From Pseudopithomyces maydicus (lineage: Eukaryota > Ascomycota > Dothideomycetes > Pleosporales > Didymosphaeriaceae), in NCBI GenBank assembly GCA_026873275.1, contig JANTUC010000007.1, positions 992,001 through 1,056,000 on the forward strand: a DNA stretch of 64,000 bases, read 5' to 3'. Positions 46,341 through 59,082 of this stretch are shown piece after piece. Each line of letters begins with the position of its first letter. Positions within the stretch are counted from its first letter, which is position 1. Below the pieces are notes generated by a model, which saw only the letters and a list, made by a program, of their open reading frames with translations, did no database searches and was not told the DNA's origin. The translations under genes were made by a program, and so were the position numbers.

Positions 46341-46829
46341 GACATGATAATCGTGTCGAACATTGTATTCAACAACCTTGGAGGTCTAGTATTCTTTCAG
46401 AGTGTGATAGTCCTCTTGGCGATTCATTTTAGTGCAATCCTCGTATGTTCAAACGGCCTCGCCAACTACGTTGTCCGGATGTGTTCCTGGGAGCAATATA
46501 GCCAACCGGATGTAGTTAAGATCCACAGTGTGCACCCACAGATTGAGTGAAAGACAGAGGGGATTCCGAGCATGAATAGGTAATTGATCAGCCTTGAATG
46601 GAGATTTTGTTATAGTCACTGGAATTCAAGGAATGCCCGAAGGTGCAAAATTGGATGGGTGGACAGGTGGAAGAATGGCACAGCCGCTTCGCATCTCGCA
46701 TCTCGCACCAAAATCGCAGATTTACTACATATATATGAAGTAGTCTAGTTGCGAACGGTTTGTCAGATCACGGCTTGCTCATGGCTGTCGAAACGTTCCT
46801 CTAGGCTGCACACAGTCCCTTTATGGCAG
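46341..46829. other. Intergenic spacer
   Basis: No clear feature; the left part may hold further degraded upstream sequence of the relic. Confidence 0.4.
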
Positions 46830-47583
46830 TCAAGCCAGATTCTTTTCCAGCCACTCTTCCCATTGCTCCTTGGTCCAACTGCTGGAGATGTCATTGTTCA
46901 CGACGCCATCGAATACAACGGTCTACCCATGATTAACCTCGGTTTCAGGTGAAGATTGAAGAAGCTGTTTCCAATTTAGCTTACCGGTGTCACGTGCACA
47001 CCCACCAATCTATTCGCCTTGACTTGTAGTTTGACCGCATCCGTGACCGCATTACCGGAATTCAAGCTCCCATCTTCGGCAGGTTTGTCTGAGATGTTCA
47101 ACAAATCATAAACTTTATCCTCGTCTACGCCCACCTCGGCGGCGATTTTGGCAAGCCTCCTATATGTTGCATTCCTCGTTTCATTGACGACACTGACATC
47201 AAAAAAGTCTTTCTGCCGCTCAAATAGCTTCTCCGAGAAGGCATAGAACTTTTCGGGTGAGAGCTGAAGCACGGCGTATCCAGCTTCGTGGGTGAGGGTG
47301 GATGAGGGATGCCAAGGCTGAATCTGCTGGCGGAAGATGGTGACGACGCGGTCGCTGTATTTTGAAAGGAGGATTTCACGGAGCGAGGATGAATATACAG
47401 TTTTGAAAAGCTTGGCACTGAAAGGGCACACATAGTCCAGGTCTGCATCACGGACCTGTCAGCATGGGCATGAGCGTGTACCTAGCAGCGGTTTGACATA
47501 CATAGCTCAAGCGTGTGAACAGCTTTGGGCTGGATCGAGCTTGAAGCGAGCTTCTGGCCAACGAAACGCGGGGCAAGAGCCAT
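46830..47583 (-). CDS. DsbA-like thioredoxin-fold protein
   Basis: Three exons (47583-47502, 47442-46985, 46922-46830) give 210 residues; introns of 59 and 62 nt keep the frame. The start MALAPRFVGQKLASS leads to TLELYLDYVCPFSAKLFKTV, rebuilt across intron 1. The single-Cys CPFS sits where DsbA-like proteins have CxxC, so classical disulfide exchange is doubtful. The helical insert (AFSEKLFERQKDFFDVSVVN) and the cis-Pro region HVTPTVVFDGVVNNDISSSW, rebuilt across intron 2, complete the fold. The protein ends EEWLEKNLA. No signal peptide is present, so it is probably cytosolic; its substrate is unknown. Confidence 0.78.
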
Positions 47584-47963
47584 GTTGGGGTGGGTACAGA
47601 GAGTACGAGCACAGTGGTTTGTGTCAATAGTGGAGGTTGTTGGCTGGAGCTCTCGCGGGTGGGGGAAGCTTTCAGTGGGGAACAGGGATCCGATCGATGA
47701 CGGCAGCGGGGTACAAAGCGTGGAGACTTGTCCATTCCATTAACACACTGAAAACACGCAATTGGGCACAGCAATCCACCAAACCCTGGATATTATACTA
47801 TTGCATACTTGTGCACGCCGTACTCCCATCGCATTTGCAAATGCAATCCAAACTGCAGTTTCCCTAGCTTTCAAATTGAAAAGAAATAAGACCCAGCCAC
47901 ATAAAACTCATCAAAGGTAACAAAACCAAAAAGCAGCCCCAGTCCTGATTTGCATGTGAAAGT
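47584..47963. other. Intergenic spacer
   Basis: 380 nt holding the promoter of the DsbA-like gene (minus) and the 3' flank of SIN3 (minus). Confidence 0.45.
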
Positions 47964-50900
47964 TTATGCATCAGTCATTTCCACGTCTTCAGTCTTCTTT
48001 GGCTCATCAAGCTTCTTTCGGAACGCCGCCTTCCTTTCATCAACGTCATCCCGACTAAGATCCTTCATCCACTCGTTGTTGCGAACAAAGAGCTCCTGGA
48101 CGCGTTCTTTCTTTGACTCCACGAGCGCTTCATATTCCTCCATGGAACCAGTGCCCGCGCGTGTGTCATCGGCCTGGAGAAAGTATTGCACGCCTCCTGT
48201 GCCGAACGGTTCGCTTGCTATGAACTTCATCGTGTAGTTCTGGGGGAAGATCGAGACCGTAATCTTGTCTTCCGACTTGAGCGTATCGAAGCGGTCGTCG
48301 TCATTCACATCATCAAACTTCGCAAGACGCTTGGCGAGATACGGATGCCGGAGCTTGTTGAACTCAAGGTCTTCGGTTGGCTCAACAGCCATGTATGATG
48401 CAACATAGGCTCGCCAACGCCTGACCTTGTCAAGCTGATCGAACTCAAAGGTAGGATCGTCCTTTTTAAACAATCGTACGTATGCCTCCATTTTGTTTGG
48501 ATCCTGTACTATGTTAGTACCACTACCTTTAATGTTTCGCCATTACACTCACAAAGGCAATGCGGTAAGTGTCGGCATCCTTGATGTACTTCTCCACCTG
48601 CTTCCGGTATGCAATCTCCGCCCTGTGAGTCGTTGTATCGTTGGTCCTGTCCTTCCGGAACAAGTTGTAAATATCAAGGCTCTTGTCCTTGCTGTCATTA
48701 TTGACAATACTGCCACACATCCTGGCCAGCGAACTAAGCAGTCTGTCGAAGGAATATAATTGCCATCCGACCTGGAGATAGTAACGGCGGAGCGTCTCTT
48801 CAATCTGCGCCATGTCGGCATCACCGGTGATTTGATCTTGAAGCATCTCTAGAACTTGTTGGTAGTAGTTGGCACTTTCCGACGTATCCTTGAAGAAGTC
48901 GGAAGGCTTCTTGTCTATCATCTTCAGGTCATCCGCAGGCTTGTGCATTTTGGCCCGTGTAACGATTCTGCGTACCTCATCTTCCCTCTCTTTCAACCTC
49001 AGTAATCTTTCATAGAGAAACACGAACATGCGGAAGAAACAATAGATGGTTGAGTTGGCATACAAGTTGTACTCGCTGCGGCGGTAGGGTTCCTCAGGAT
49101 CAAGATCTTGATTGTTCAACTGCTCGTTGATGAGAGAAACCCAGGTTACAGAAGGTCGTTCATCACGAGTTGCAGAGTTTGAACTCTGTACAGCGGGGTC
49201 TTCTTCTCCTGCAGACGTCACACCGGGTGAGCTGTCTCGACTAACTGAAGCTCCGCTATCCTCCTTATCCTTGCGGGACTTGCCACGTGGATCGAGGACA
49301 TCGCGGCGCAGATCCCCCTTTTTGTATTTTTGTGCACGTTGAGAAACATCTTCATCAGCACTGGGCGTGTCGTCTCCCGATCCATTGGTGGAGGATTCGC
49401 GTGCGAAAACTTGAACATGTTGCTCAAATTTTACGCTGTCGATGCCAAAAAATAGCGGGACGAACTCTTTAACGAATGGAGTAACCTTGGAATAGTCACT
49501 TGAGCTAGCGTTCTCTGCGTAAGTCAAGAGAAGGTGCGCTACGTCATATAGCACATCCTCGTCTGGAAACAAAAGCTTGAACTGATAGTCCGGTTGTTGG
49601 ATTTCTTGGATTTCTTGTAGACGTTTCTGCTCCTCATACCGTACTTGAATTTCGTTCTGCAATGTCTTCGGTTGGAACTGACGCTTGTCATTCGCTTTCA
49701 CAGTCAAGCTCTGATGGTCAAGTGATTTCCAGAAGATCTTTTGTGTCTGGTCCCGCCAAACCTTTTCCCATTCACGCTGTGCGGCTTTCCAGTCCTCTAG
49801 TTTTGCTTTCAACCTATGAAGGAGAACTGGGACTACACTCCAGGGCATCTGGAAAAGTTCGCGGATGACCTCGGCGCCTCGCTCGCGGCCGTAAATCTTC
49901 ATGATAACTTTCTTATATATAGTCTCGCTCTGACCTCCTAGACCGGGAGGAAGGATGAAGTTGGCCCGATCTTCAGGTTTCATAGTGAGAAGTTGCGTTG
50001 CAATCGGTTCGAGTTGTTGAATCGTTCGATTACATGCTTCAATGTTAGTATCATAATCATGACGCTCCTCTTCGATTCTGTGCAGGCCTTCCTCAAACGT
50101 GTTCTTCCTGTGGGCAACAAAACCAGAGTCTTCTGACGCCCAAGTAGGGTGCGATGCCCATTCGTCATTTAGGACGGATCGGCAAAGTTCGTCCCTTCCA
50201 CTGCATAGACGCTCGCGCTCCCGTTTTGGAAGTAACCGATAGCTCGGTCCAAAGCTGCGGCAGTTTGATAAAGACACGCGCGAATTAACAGTCTTTGGCT
50301 GTGAAGATGGCAACTCTTCGTCTTCACCCAGAAACTTCTTGAACCAAGCATACAACTCCTGGTTTCCACCAATGAATGACTGTGCACGGTAGAGGAGCAA
50401 AGTTCTGTCTATCAAATCCTGTGAAAACAGGTTACAGAGCTTGAGAAACTCGTTCATGGTGTTTTTGTTGCCAATGAACTTTTTGACGCGATCGAAGAAA
50501 GCCAAGTCTTCTTGTGAAGGGTTGGATGTTGTAGTCGGAGGCATGGGTGCCGGAGGCGCTGGAATCAGGGTAGGTGATAATGGTGCAGCATCCACGACAA
50601 TAGGCTGCTTTGAATGGCCTGTTTTGGCGCGCTTGTTAGTGTTGCTCTGGCCATACGTACTTCGTACGCTGGATTGCTGGACGTCTTGTGCCATAGGCGT
50701 AGGAATGGCTGCTGCAGCTGCACTAGGACCTTGGCGTTCGCCTCGCTTTCTTTTGTTGTCGCGATTCGCTGTGGGGGTAGGTGCGAAGTTACCCATGGGA
50801 GGCAAACGTGATGTGTCTGCGCGCGGAGTTTGCTGGTGATTGGGTGTTTGACCGTATGATGCATCTCCCCGCGAATTGCTGAGCATCGCAGCCTCTTCGT

Positions 50901-53009
50901 TGTGACGCGCAGCTTGCTGAGCCCGGTGCTGGGCAGCCGATTCGGGCAGAAATTGCTTGAAATCCTCCAACAGGTCTGGGGCGCCACCGAATAGGTTGGT
51001 GACCTGCGCATAGACGTCTTGAATGGGCTTCGACTCGCGCTGATATGTTTGGAGAATTTCAAGAAACTGCTTATAGATATCTGGCTGCTGGGCGAACCGA
51101 TTCTGAGGAAATCGTTAGCGAATCCACAAACTAGCAAGACCATCTACCTTACCTTGATTTTATTTACGTAGCTTATAGCGTGATTGAATTCGACCGGGCC
51201 ACGCTTCTCGGCACCAACACCTCCTTGTACGCCCTGAACAACGCCATTCAATGCCTGCCCGACCATAGGTGTACTAATCTCACCGCTTGGAGATATTATT
51301 GAACGTCCAGTGGCAGCGGAAACTGCATTTTGTAATTGGGACACACCACGTTGCTCCTGTTGATGTACGAGGGTGGCAGCGGAAGTTACCGCATCAGGAT
51401 GAGGACGGGTTGTGGCCTCCGGTGAGAGCGGTGCTGGTCCGGTCTGACCTTGTTGCGGCCCGAACAGTGGTTGTGTCAAATTACGAGCATTGGGGGAGAA
51501 TGCCGGGTCCTGTGGGTCCGCAGCCTGAGGAGGTCGTAAATCTCTCAGGCCCTGTGCCCACCGCGCTTGGCCATCATAATAAGTCGAATCACCCGGTGCA
51601 GCGTTACCGTTCACAGTGGTGGATCGAGGGGATAGTGGCCTTGGAGCAGGCATGGTAGAGACCATGGTCCCCATAGGCGTGGTGACGCGAATCGCATTAG
51701 GATCCCCATTTGTGCCACACTCGATTTTATATCCAGGAGGAAGGAAAGTGTTGAAGCCTTGTATGAGGTTCGGGTTACCGGCAAACAGGGTCGACACGCG
51801 CTCAATGACACCAGGTGTATCGATTGCACCGCTCTTGAAGTCCTTCATGATGTCGAGAAACCTATTGTACACGTCGGGGTGATCTGCAAACTGGACCTTG
51901 ACTTGATCAAGATAGCTAAGGGCATCATTAAGAATTGGCTGCTGTCCTTGCCCCATCGCCATAGCTGCAGCGGCACCAGGCGCACCGGGGAAAGGCATCA
52001 GCATCGAAGGCTGCTGAGGAGGCTGAACAGCGTGCTGCATCCTGGGGGTGGTATCGCCTTGCTGGGTAGACTGGACAGCAGTGCCCCCAAAGATGTTGTT
52101 TGGAGCATTCGAAGCTGTCATTGTCGGCCCGCCCAATGGGCCCGCCTGTCCCAGAAGGCCGTTTGGACCGTGCACGGTGCGGGTGGAAGGAGCAACGGCT
52201 ACGGGCTGATGTATCTGGATCGGCGCAGAGTGGTTCTCGTGGGCTACCTGCTCCTGTTGCTGTCGCTCCCGAACATCGCGTTCTCGCTGTTCTGCCTCCC
52301 GTTTCATCAACTCGTCTTGCTGCACAGCGTGCGACTCCATCACCTCGCGCTCCCTGGTCTCACGCTCTCGAAGCTCCTCTCGCGATCCACGTTTATTTGG
52401 CTCAGTGTCTGGCCAGGTGGTTGTTGCAGAGTCTGCGAGAGGCCGGGTAACGAGTATGACGGCCCTTGCGGGGGTGGTTGGGAGCTGGGCGTGGGTGTTG
52501 CAGCGTCCGAGGGTGGTGGATGCTGGGTGGCCATATGGGGAGATGGCTGTGGTGGCTGGGCAGTGAGCCCCGACAGACCAGGGAGGCTTTGGTTAAGCTG
52601 TGAAGTACCGTTTGACGGGTAGAAAGGACCGCCTGGTGGGCTGTCAGTAATCAACGAAGAGGAACCGTGGGCGACGAAGACGTACCGGCAGGTGGAGGGA
52701 GCACAGGCGCGGGGCCTTGGGTGGGCGATGTATGGGACGGCGGCTGCTGAGTCGCATTAGATGGCCTAGCATGGTGCACACAGTCAGTCGGATGCCAATC
52801 GAAGGTAGGAGTGCAAGCAAGGCGAACAGCTGCGTGGGCCATGGTAGGCTCTAGCAGCGAGCAGTCGGACGATGGGGAGGAAGCACAAACCCGTAGGAGC
52901 CCAGTGGGCGCGGCGGTTGACCTTGGCCTTGATCTGTTTGTTGCTGCTGCGCCGTGCCCGGTGGCGGTGGTTGGGTCGGCGGCCACCCGTCGCGATGGGC
53001 TGGATTCAT
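47964..53009 (-). CDS. SIN3: Sin3 co-repressor, histone deacetylase complex scaffold; frame broken once
   Basis: Five exons are modelled (53009-52891, 52765-52686, 52632-51153, 51102-48553, 48503-47964), about 1589 residues after repair. Sin3 is the scaffold of Rpd3-type histone deacetylase complexes. Three paired amphipathic helix domains are visible: PAH1 (ALSYLDQVKVQFADHPDVYN), PAH2 rebuilt over intron 3 (VEFNHAISYVNKIK-NRFAQQ), and PAH3 (FFDRVKKFIGNKNTMNEFLK). The HDAC-interaction region follows (GPSYRLLPKRERERLCSGRD, WASHPTWASEDSGF), then the conserved C-terminal half. In exon 3 the Pro/Gln-rich frame (SLPGLSQTLQQPPG) and the charged frame (REELRERETREREVMES) differ by one base near 52413-52414; one extra base there joins them. 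Start codon 53009 is chosen for MNPAHRDGWPP. Confidence 0.9.
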
Positions 53010-53772
53010 CTCGGGGTTATAGCTCTTCTCGTCGGCTTTAAGGGTGACGGCGTCGAGGGGCGGCAAGACGCGTTCGGGGATGGGAGGTGTGGGTATCAAT
53101 AGTGGGAGTCGCGCATGCAGAGCTCAGGTATACAGTCGGGCTGCGTCGCGAGGCGCGCGGTCAAGTTCCGATGGGTCGGAAAAGGGCAGCTTGCGAACCA
53201 AGGTCGGCCTTGGATTGGGGGGCGCGGTGCCGCTGGCGGCCGCTGTATCAGCCTTCACGCTCGATGTGCGCGGTGTGGTATTAACGGATATCGATGTACA
53301 GGCGTGCGACATGAACCAAGCCGTGCGCCGTGGGGTATCTTCAGGAGAGTGTTGGATGGCAATGAGGTAACGTGCGGCACCCTTCCTGAAGCTGTCGGAA
53401 GATGGTTGTTCCGACCCGTGAAGAGTCTAGCGCGGCATGTGGAGTGGCGCCACCCACCGTGTAGCATGTGGCCGTGCAGTGTGAAATTTCTACGCTAGAC
53501 CCCATCTCATTCAGAACTACTGTATGTATGTACTGCCTTGTCCCGTGTGCAAGGGGCAATAGATGCTCATGTTCTGTGCTGTCCAAGCACTCGCTACCCG
53601 ATAGCCAACTCCATCGCTTCTGCTGCTGCTGCTGAACCAGACTCCGATCCTAGAATACCCACGTGAAGCTATCCGCCACCTCAAAGTCACCTTTCGCCCT
53701 AGATTCATCATCAGTACCCATGCTTTCATCATCATAATCATCATCATCATCGTCTCCGAACTCTCGATCGAC
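53010..53772. other. Intergenic interval with ATC repeat
   Basis: SIN3 promoter on one side and the beta-glucosidase 3' flank on the other. An imperfect (ATC)n tract lies at about 53724-53752. No gene was recognised. Confidence 0.5.
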
Positions 53773-56700
53773 TCACCTTATATCCGCGCTGCTCGCGCCA
53801 ATCAGCACCTCAAACGTGCCTTCTTCGGCAATCCACAGTCCTGTTTTGCCCAGACTCGTATCGAAGTACCCTACCGAGTATTTGTCCAGCTTCAACACTA
53901 CGTCTTTTGTCTCGCCCGGCTCAAGGAACACCTTTCCGAACCCTTGGAGTTCTTTCTCTGGTCGTGGAAGCCGCGACTTGATGTCCCTGACGTACGCTTG
54001 CACTGTTTCGTGGGCAGCTACGGTGCCAGTGTTCGTGATGGCGATGCTGATGATGATGGGTTGGGACGCAGAGAGAACGAACGAGCTGAGGACTGCTTCG
54101 CCATAAGAAAAGGTCGTGTAGGTGAGGCCATGGCCGAAAGGGAACAAGGGCACGCTCTTGCATCGTTCATAGTGCCGGTAACCGACGTATATGCCCTCCC
54201 CATACACAGTCTTCAAATTCTCTCCGGGCCAGTTATGGTAAGAGGGGTTGTCTTCGAGACGCACAGGAAATGTGGTAGGCAATTTACCGCTCGGGCTTGC
54301 GTTGCCCAGAAGTACATCTGCGAGGGCATGTCCTGCCTCCTGCCCTTGGTACCAGGCCTGTAGGATGGCCGAGGCGTCATCTGCCCATGGCATCGTGACT
54401 GGAGTGCCGGACTGATTGACCACAACAGTCCGACGGTTCGCTCCAAGAACAGCTTGAATCAGTCGGTCTTGTGATTCGTTCTTCGGTAGATCCATGCTGC
54501 TCCTGTCATACCCTTCGGATTCCCATTCTGCATCGAGCCCAACAATTACAACGGCGACATCAGCATCACGAGCGACATCGATGGCTTCTTGCAAGCGATC
54601 AATTTTATCCTCTTCTTGGTAACCGATGCGGCAACCCCCATAATCATGCTGTCGACCGATGACGGAAGCTTTCGATGCAGGCCGAACTTCGTTGGTGCTT
54701 TCAACAAGCAATTCGACGGACTTACCTTCTTCCAACTGGGCAGATGCTAACTTGTCTTCCGAGGCGGAGAACATGGCCTCGCCGTCTTCTTTCCAGTTCC
54801 AGTTATCAATCAGAAGCTCACCATTCAAGTACAACCTGCCAGGTCCCACTGATGCAAAGCTGAATGTATGGTTTCCAGTGGATTTCGGTGTCAGCATGGC
54901 CTTGACCTTGAAAGAGTATGCCGGCAAAACAGACTTCGGTGCAGAATCCCACAGCCAGAGATCCGTGTTGACCTTATGCTGAACAGCGGCTGGTGCCCCT
55001 TCGAATTTGTCACCATGGTAATACTCTAGCTGTACCCCTCTCTCGCCATCTGGCGCAGTACAGTAAGGTGCGGCCAGTGGAAGCCATTTCGAGCTGTCGC
55101 ACCCCTGCGCAAAAACCAATTCGCCATCGAAACGATTCTTTAACCCATCCCAAGGGCTAACTTTATAGTACGGGTTCAAACCTGCACTGCCTCCTCCGCT
55201 CACAATAGCTCGCTTCACATTTGGGCCAATCAGGGCAATTCTTTTTGCGTCCTTGATAGGAAGAACATTGTCCCGATTCTTCAACAAAGTGAGCCCTTCG
55301 ATTCCCGCTTGAAGAATTAATTTGCGCGTCTCTTTGTTGTCAATTGACCGTTCTTCAGGCTCTGGCGTTTGGTTGTCCAAGCCTTTCGTTCGGTCGACAA
55401 GGTGAAGAACATTTCCAGCGGCCCTCTCAATCTCTTCCCTTGCGATGTCTCCCTTATCCAATGCGTCTTTTACTTGTTCGAACTTACGCCATACAGTTGG
55501 TCCTGGCATCTCGATATCGACTCCAGCTTTTATCGATGGTGCTGTAGCATACGTTCCAGTCCAATCTGAGATGACAGCGCCATTCCAATTCCACTCTCCA
55601 CGCAAAATATCTTTTAATGTATGAATATTCTCGTCTGCATGCGTTCCATTAACGATGTTATATGAACTCATTAATGCCCATGGTGATGCTTCACGAACTG
55701 CAATCTCGAATGGTTTTAGGTAGATCTCTCTAAGTGGCCGTTCTGCAATGACAGCATCGTATGCCTTGCGCTCTGTCTCTTGTTCATTGCCAACGAAGTG
55801 CTTAATAGTCGCAGCTACCTTCTTGCTTTGCAATCCGCGAATGTAGGAAGCGGCCAATTTTCCAGTAAGATAGGGGTCTTCTGAAAAAGATTCCTAGTGG
55901 CCGGGTGCAAGTCAGTGGATGATATACAAGCAAAACATTCAGCACGTAGCGAGCCTCTCCTATCTTCGCGTATAGAAAATTCTGGGATTGCACGACGTAC
56001 AAAATTGCGTCCACCTAAGGGTGACCGATGCATGCAAACAGTAGGTGCAAGAAGAACATTTGCCCCTCGAGCTATTGCTTCATCTCCAAGGTGCCGCCCG
56101 ATTTCTTCCATCAGACCCAGGTTCCATGTTGATGCCATGGAGATGCCGCATGGAAACAGCGCTGCCTGATACTGTGAGTGCCTTGATCGAGTGACAATGC
56201 AAATACCAACTTACTGGTGTGCCATTAGTAAAGAACTCTCCTCGAGCGCCATTTGGCCCATCGGTGGTTTTGATAGAAGGAATATTTTTGCTCGGGATAG
56301 GCATAGATCGCCAGAAGTCGGCTCCAGCAAGAAGCGAAACCTGTGGTGACAGTGTTAGGCTCTTATCTCAATCAATCTAGCCAATCCTCCTGAGTATTAC
56401 TTCACGATTTTTTTGATTGAGCTGTAAAATGTCTATGCCCAATGGAGGAAAGACGTCGAGAGTATGATGATTTTCTCATAGCCGTTAGGATCCTTGCCAG
56501 ATTACCTTAGTATCAACATCGCATAAGATAATACACCGGATTTAATAATGTACATCCAGACACACGTGCAATCGGGCGCGGATCACAGGACCGACGAAAA
56601 GGACAACTTGCCTGTTCTTCCAAGGACAACGTCGCTGCGATCTTTCGTGCTCTTTCATCCGTTACTCCAAGATCGAAATTTGTCGCATCAGCAGTACAGT

Positions 56701-56845
56701 CCCCGTTGGGTGAATGATGCTCTGGGGTGGCTGCAGGTGTCATATCTTCAGCGATTGGTTGTACTACTATGTGGCCCCCTTTCCTATCGACACGTTGAGC
56801 TTGCCCCTCTTCCGAAAGCGCGCATTCAATTTCGACGGTGGTCAT
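53773..56845 (-). CDS. GH3 beta-glucosidase with PA14 insert
   Basis: Four exons (56845-56612, 56340-56215, 56165-56001, 55893-53773) give 881 residues. GH3 beta-glucosidases release glucose from cellobiose and other beta-glucosides. The core is intact: KTTDGPNGARGEFF, VCMHRSPLGGRNF-ESFSEDP (across intron 3), KHFVGNEQETER, and the nucleophile motif AVISDWTGTY (Asp near residue 285). A PA14-like insert (LEYYHGDKFEGAP to about WNWKEDGEAMF), a second alpha/beta domain and a C-terminal fibronectin-III-like domain follow. No signal peptide is visible, so it may be intracellular or secreted in an unusual way. Intron 1 (271 nt) has the donor CAG/GCAAGT, a GC-AG intron; the join SLEEQ-VSLLAGADFW is exact for the family. 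Confidence 0.9.
56341..56611 (-). other. GC-AG intron in GH3 gene
   Basis: The donor reads CAG|GCAAGT and the acceptor CACCACAG. No GT donor gives the same family-consistent junction. At 271 nt it is also the longest intron in this gene. Confidence 0.75.
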
Positions 56846-59082
56846 GATTGTCGAACGGATGGGGGATATGTCAGAAGAGACAGAAGACTGGGACTACCTT
56901 TCTGTCTTTCGTGGGGGTCCTTTAGGCCAAGCCAACCTTGGGGATAAAACAAGAACGAATGAAAGATCTGAATGAAAGGATTCTTGAACGTTACAACAGT
57001 CTGCGGAACCTAATTAGTAGTCTTCGCTTCACTTAAGAATCGGACCACCCATGGGGAAACATCGGGGCTTGTGCAATCCGCCTAAAGCTCATTGAAGTGG
57101 GGATTCGCTGTGGAGGGAGGCTCGAACATCCGAACCGCCTTGAAAATGCATTGTGCCCAAAGGGCGCGGCTAGGAAGCCGCAGATCGCCTAGAGCGTCAA
57201 ATCCGGAGCACCGGCAGTGGGCCGAGGAAATAAGCATTCAGCCGCTTTGGACGGCCTGGGTCGCGTCTATTTGAGCTATCTGATATGAATGGTATGACTT
57301 GTGTCCCAGGATTATACACGATACATGCCGCACGGGATAATTCAGATCCTCTAATCAGTACCGTTCTGACTCGGTATGCTGGGCGGTGTACAATCAACTC
57401 AGTGTATGGAGCAGACGCCGTCTACATACAGGGTAGGACAACGAAATAATGATTGACACAGTAAACGATATTGAGGAACGTCGGATAAGAGGAACATCTT
57501 AGTAATGGCGAAGGTGTACATTGAGCTGGCGGATTTCATTGACCCGAGCTGCATTGGACAGTGCCGATTGGAGATATCGCGTTTTCGAGTCTCAAATGGT
57601 CGGATAATCTTTTGTGGGATGCGTTGTTGGAAGAAAGATTGTGGCTGGATTCGGAGTACACGGGCCTAAACTCCGAACGACTGGGCTCCAAGGGGTGCCC
57701 TAGTGTAGCGTGATCTGCCCATGTGAGTGACATGGAGGCGATAATCTCACGTGCATCTTCCGTGAGCGGGTAGTTGTGATGATTGCAGCATGTACACGGC
57801 GGCGTTACCTATCCACCTACCGAGCGGGCTCCATAGCTCCGAAATCTAGTAGCACATGTGCACGTGTCCAAAGATGTACGCAACATGAATGGCCCTGTTT
57901 ATCTCATCCATACTGCAGATATGCATGAATCCTGGCCCATAAGCAACGTCTTCAACATCAACACATTGTTAGATTAACACGCTGTGTGGGCGGTCATGCA
58001 TGCACGTATGTATGCATGCAAGTGTACAAACCGCATTATTTGAACCCAGCCTACATGTACGTAAAAAAGGTACCCATATAAGAATAAAAGGTCTTACCAG
58101 CTATGAGAACCGACTTTAAATTATTGCCATTTCGAAGATTGGATCGAGATCAGGGTAAAGAGAAAGTATAATGTACATATGTAAATACCTACTTCTGAGG
58201 TACCCTGCACGGATGGTCCGCGCTCCGGATGATCACGTGCCGCTTAACCTGCAGGTGCCCAGGTGCCCAGATGCTTCCAGCCTTTTGGACATTGTTCTCA
58301 GTCTCGCAGCGCTTCTTACTACTCTGTTGTCTTTAAGCTAATTTCTAAACCTTTTTCAAATATGTGAAATTTTAAACTCTTCCAGTCTGATCTTTTCTGT
58401 AGCCTTAGCAATTAGCTGGATACTCTTTTACCTACCAGTGCCCTAGCTTTAATATGGGAATACAGTTGTCTATTTTCTTTACAAAAGATGATAGCTCTCT
58501 AATATTAGTAGTGATGGCTATTCAAGTATTATTCATGTGACTCCTAGGCATCCATCTCCCTATCGCCTAAGTAACAGCCGGTGTAAAATTTGTTATTTTA
58601 TATCACGAACAATTGTTCATTCAGCATTGCATACATATCCAAGTACTAAAATCTTATGAGTCACCGTGAACGCAAGGTTCTCTAAATAAATAATAAATAC
58701 ACTCTGTAATTTGATTTATCAGTACAGAGATTGCTCTGTTTCTACTATGTTGGAAACTAGTGTAGCTTCTCTAAGTATGCAACAACTATCGGCATACTCA
58801 CATCGGCAAAGTCTTGAACATATGTTGTAGCCTGAGTGAAGAGAGCCTATTCTATTTCGATGCCATTAGAATGGCAGTTCGAGGCCCCATCAAACTGCCC
58901 TCAGAGCTATATAAACATTGCCAAGGGAGATTGGTAAAGGTTGGGAGAGTTGTATACACCTTAGACCCCGGAAATGTTTGTCTTCGAATCGATTGCACAG
59001 TGGTCGGGATCAACGACGTGGCACTGTTTTCATCCCAACATACATATATTCAGATGACCACGTCAATATAAGTCATAACAAA
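56846..59082. other. Gene-poor interval with AT-rich island
   Basis: 2.2 kb without a supported gene. 58290-58800 is AT-rich, similar to 43990-45000, and may be a RIP-decayed repeat. A TGCCCAGGTG copy (58256-58265) sits just left of the AT-rich edge. 57990-58022 has an alternating palindromic GCATGCA/TATGCATGC stretch. Confidence 0.5.

Noticed and set aside
51759..52622. 287-codon plus-strand open frame
   Set aside because: Antisense to the SIN3 exon that encodes PAH1 and the Gln/Pro region.
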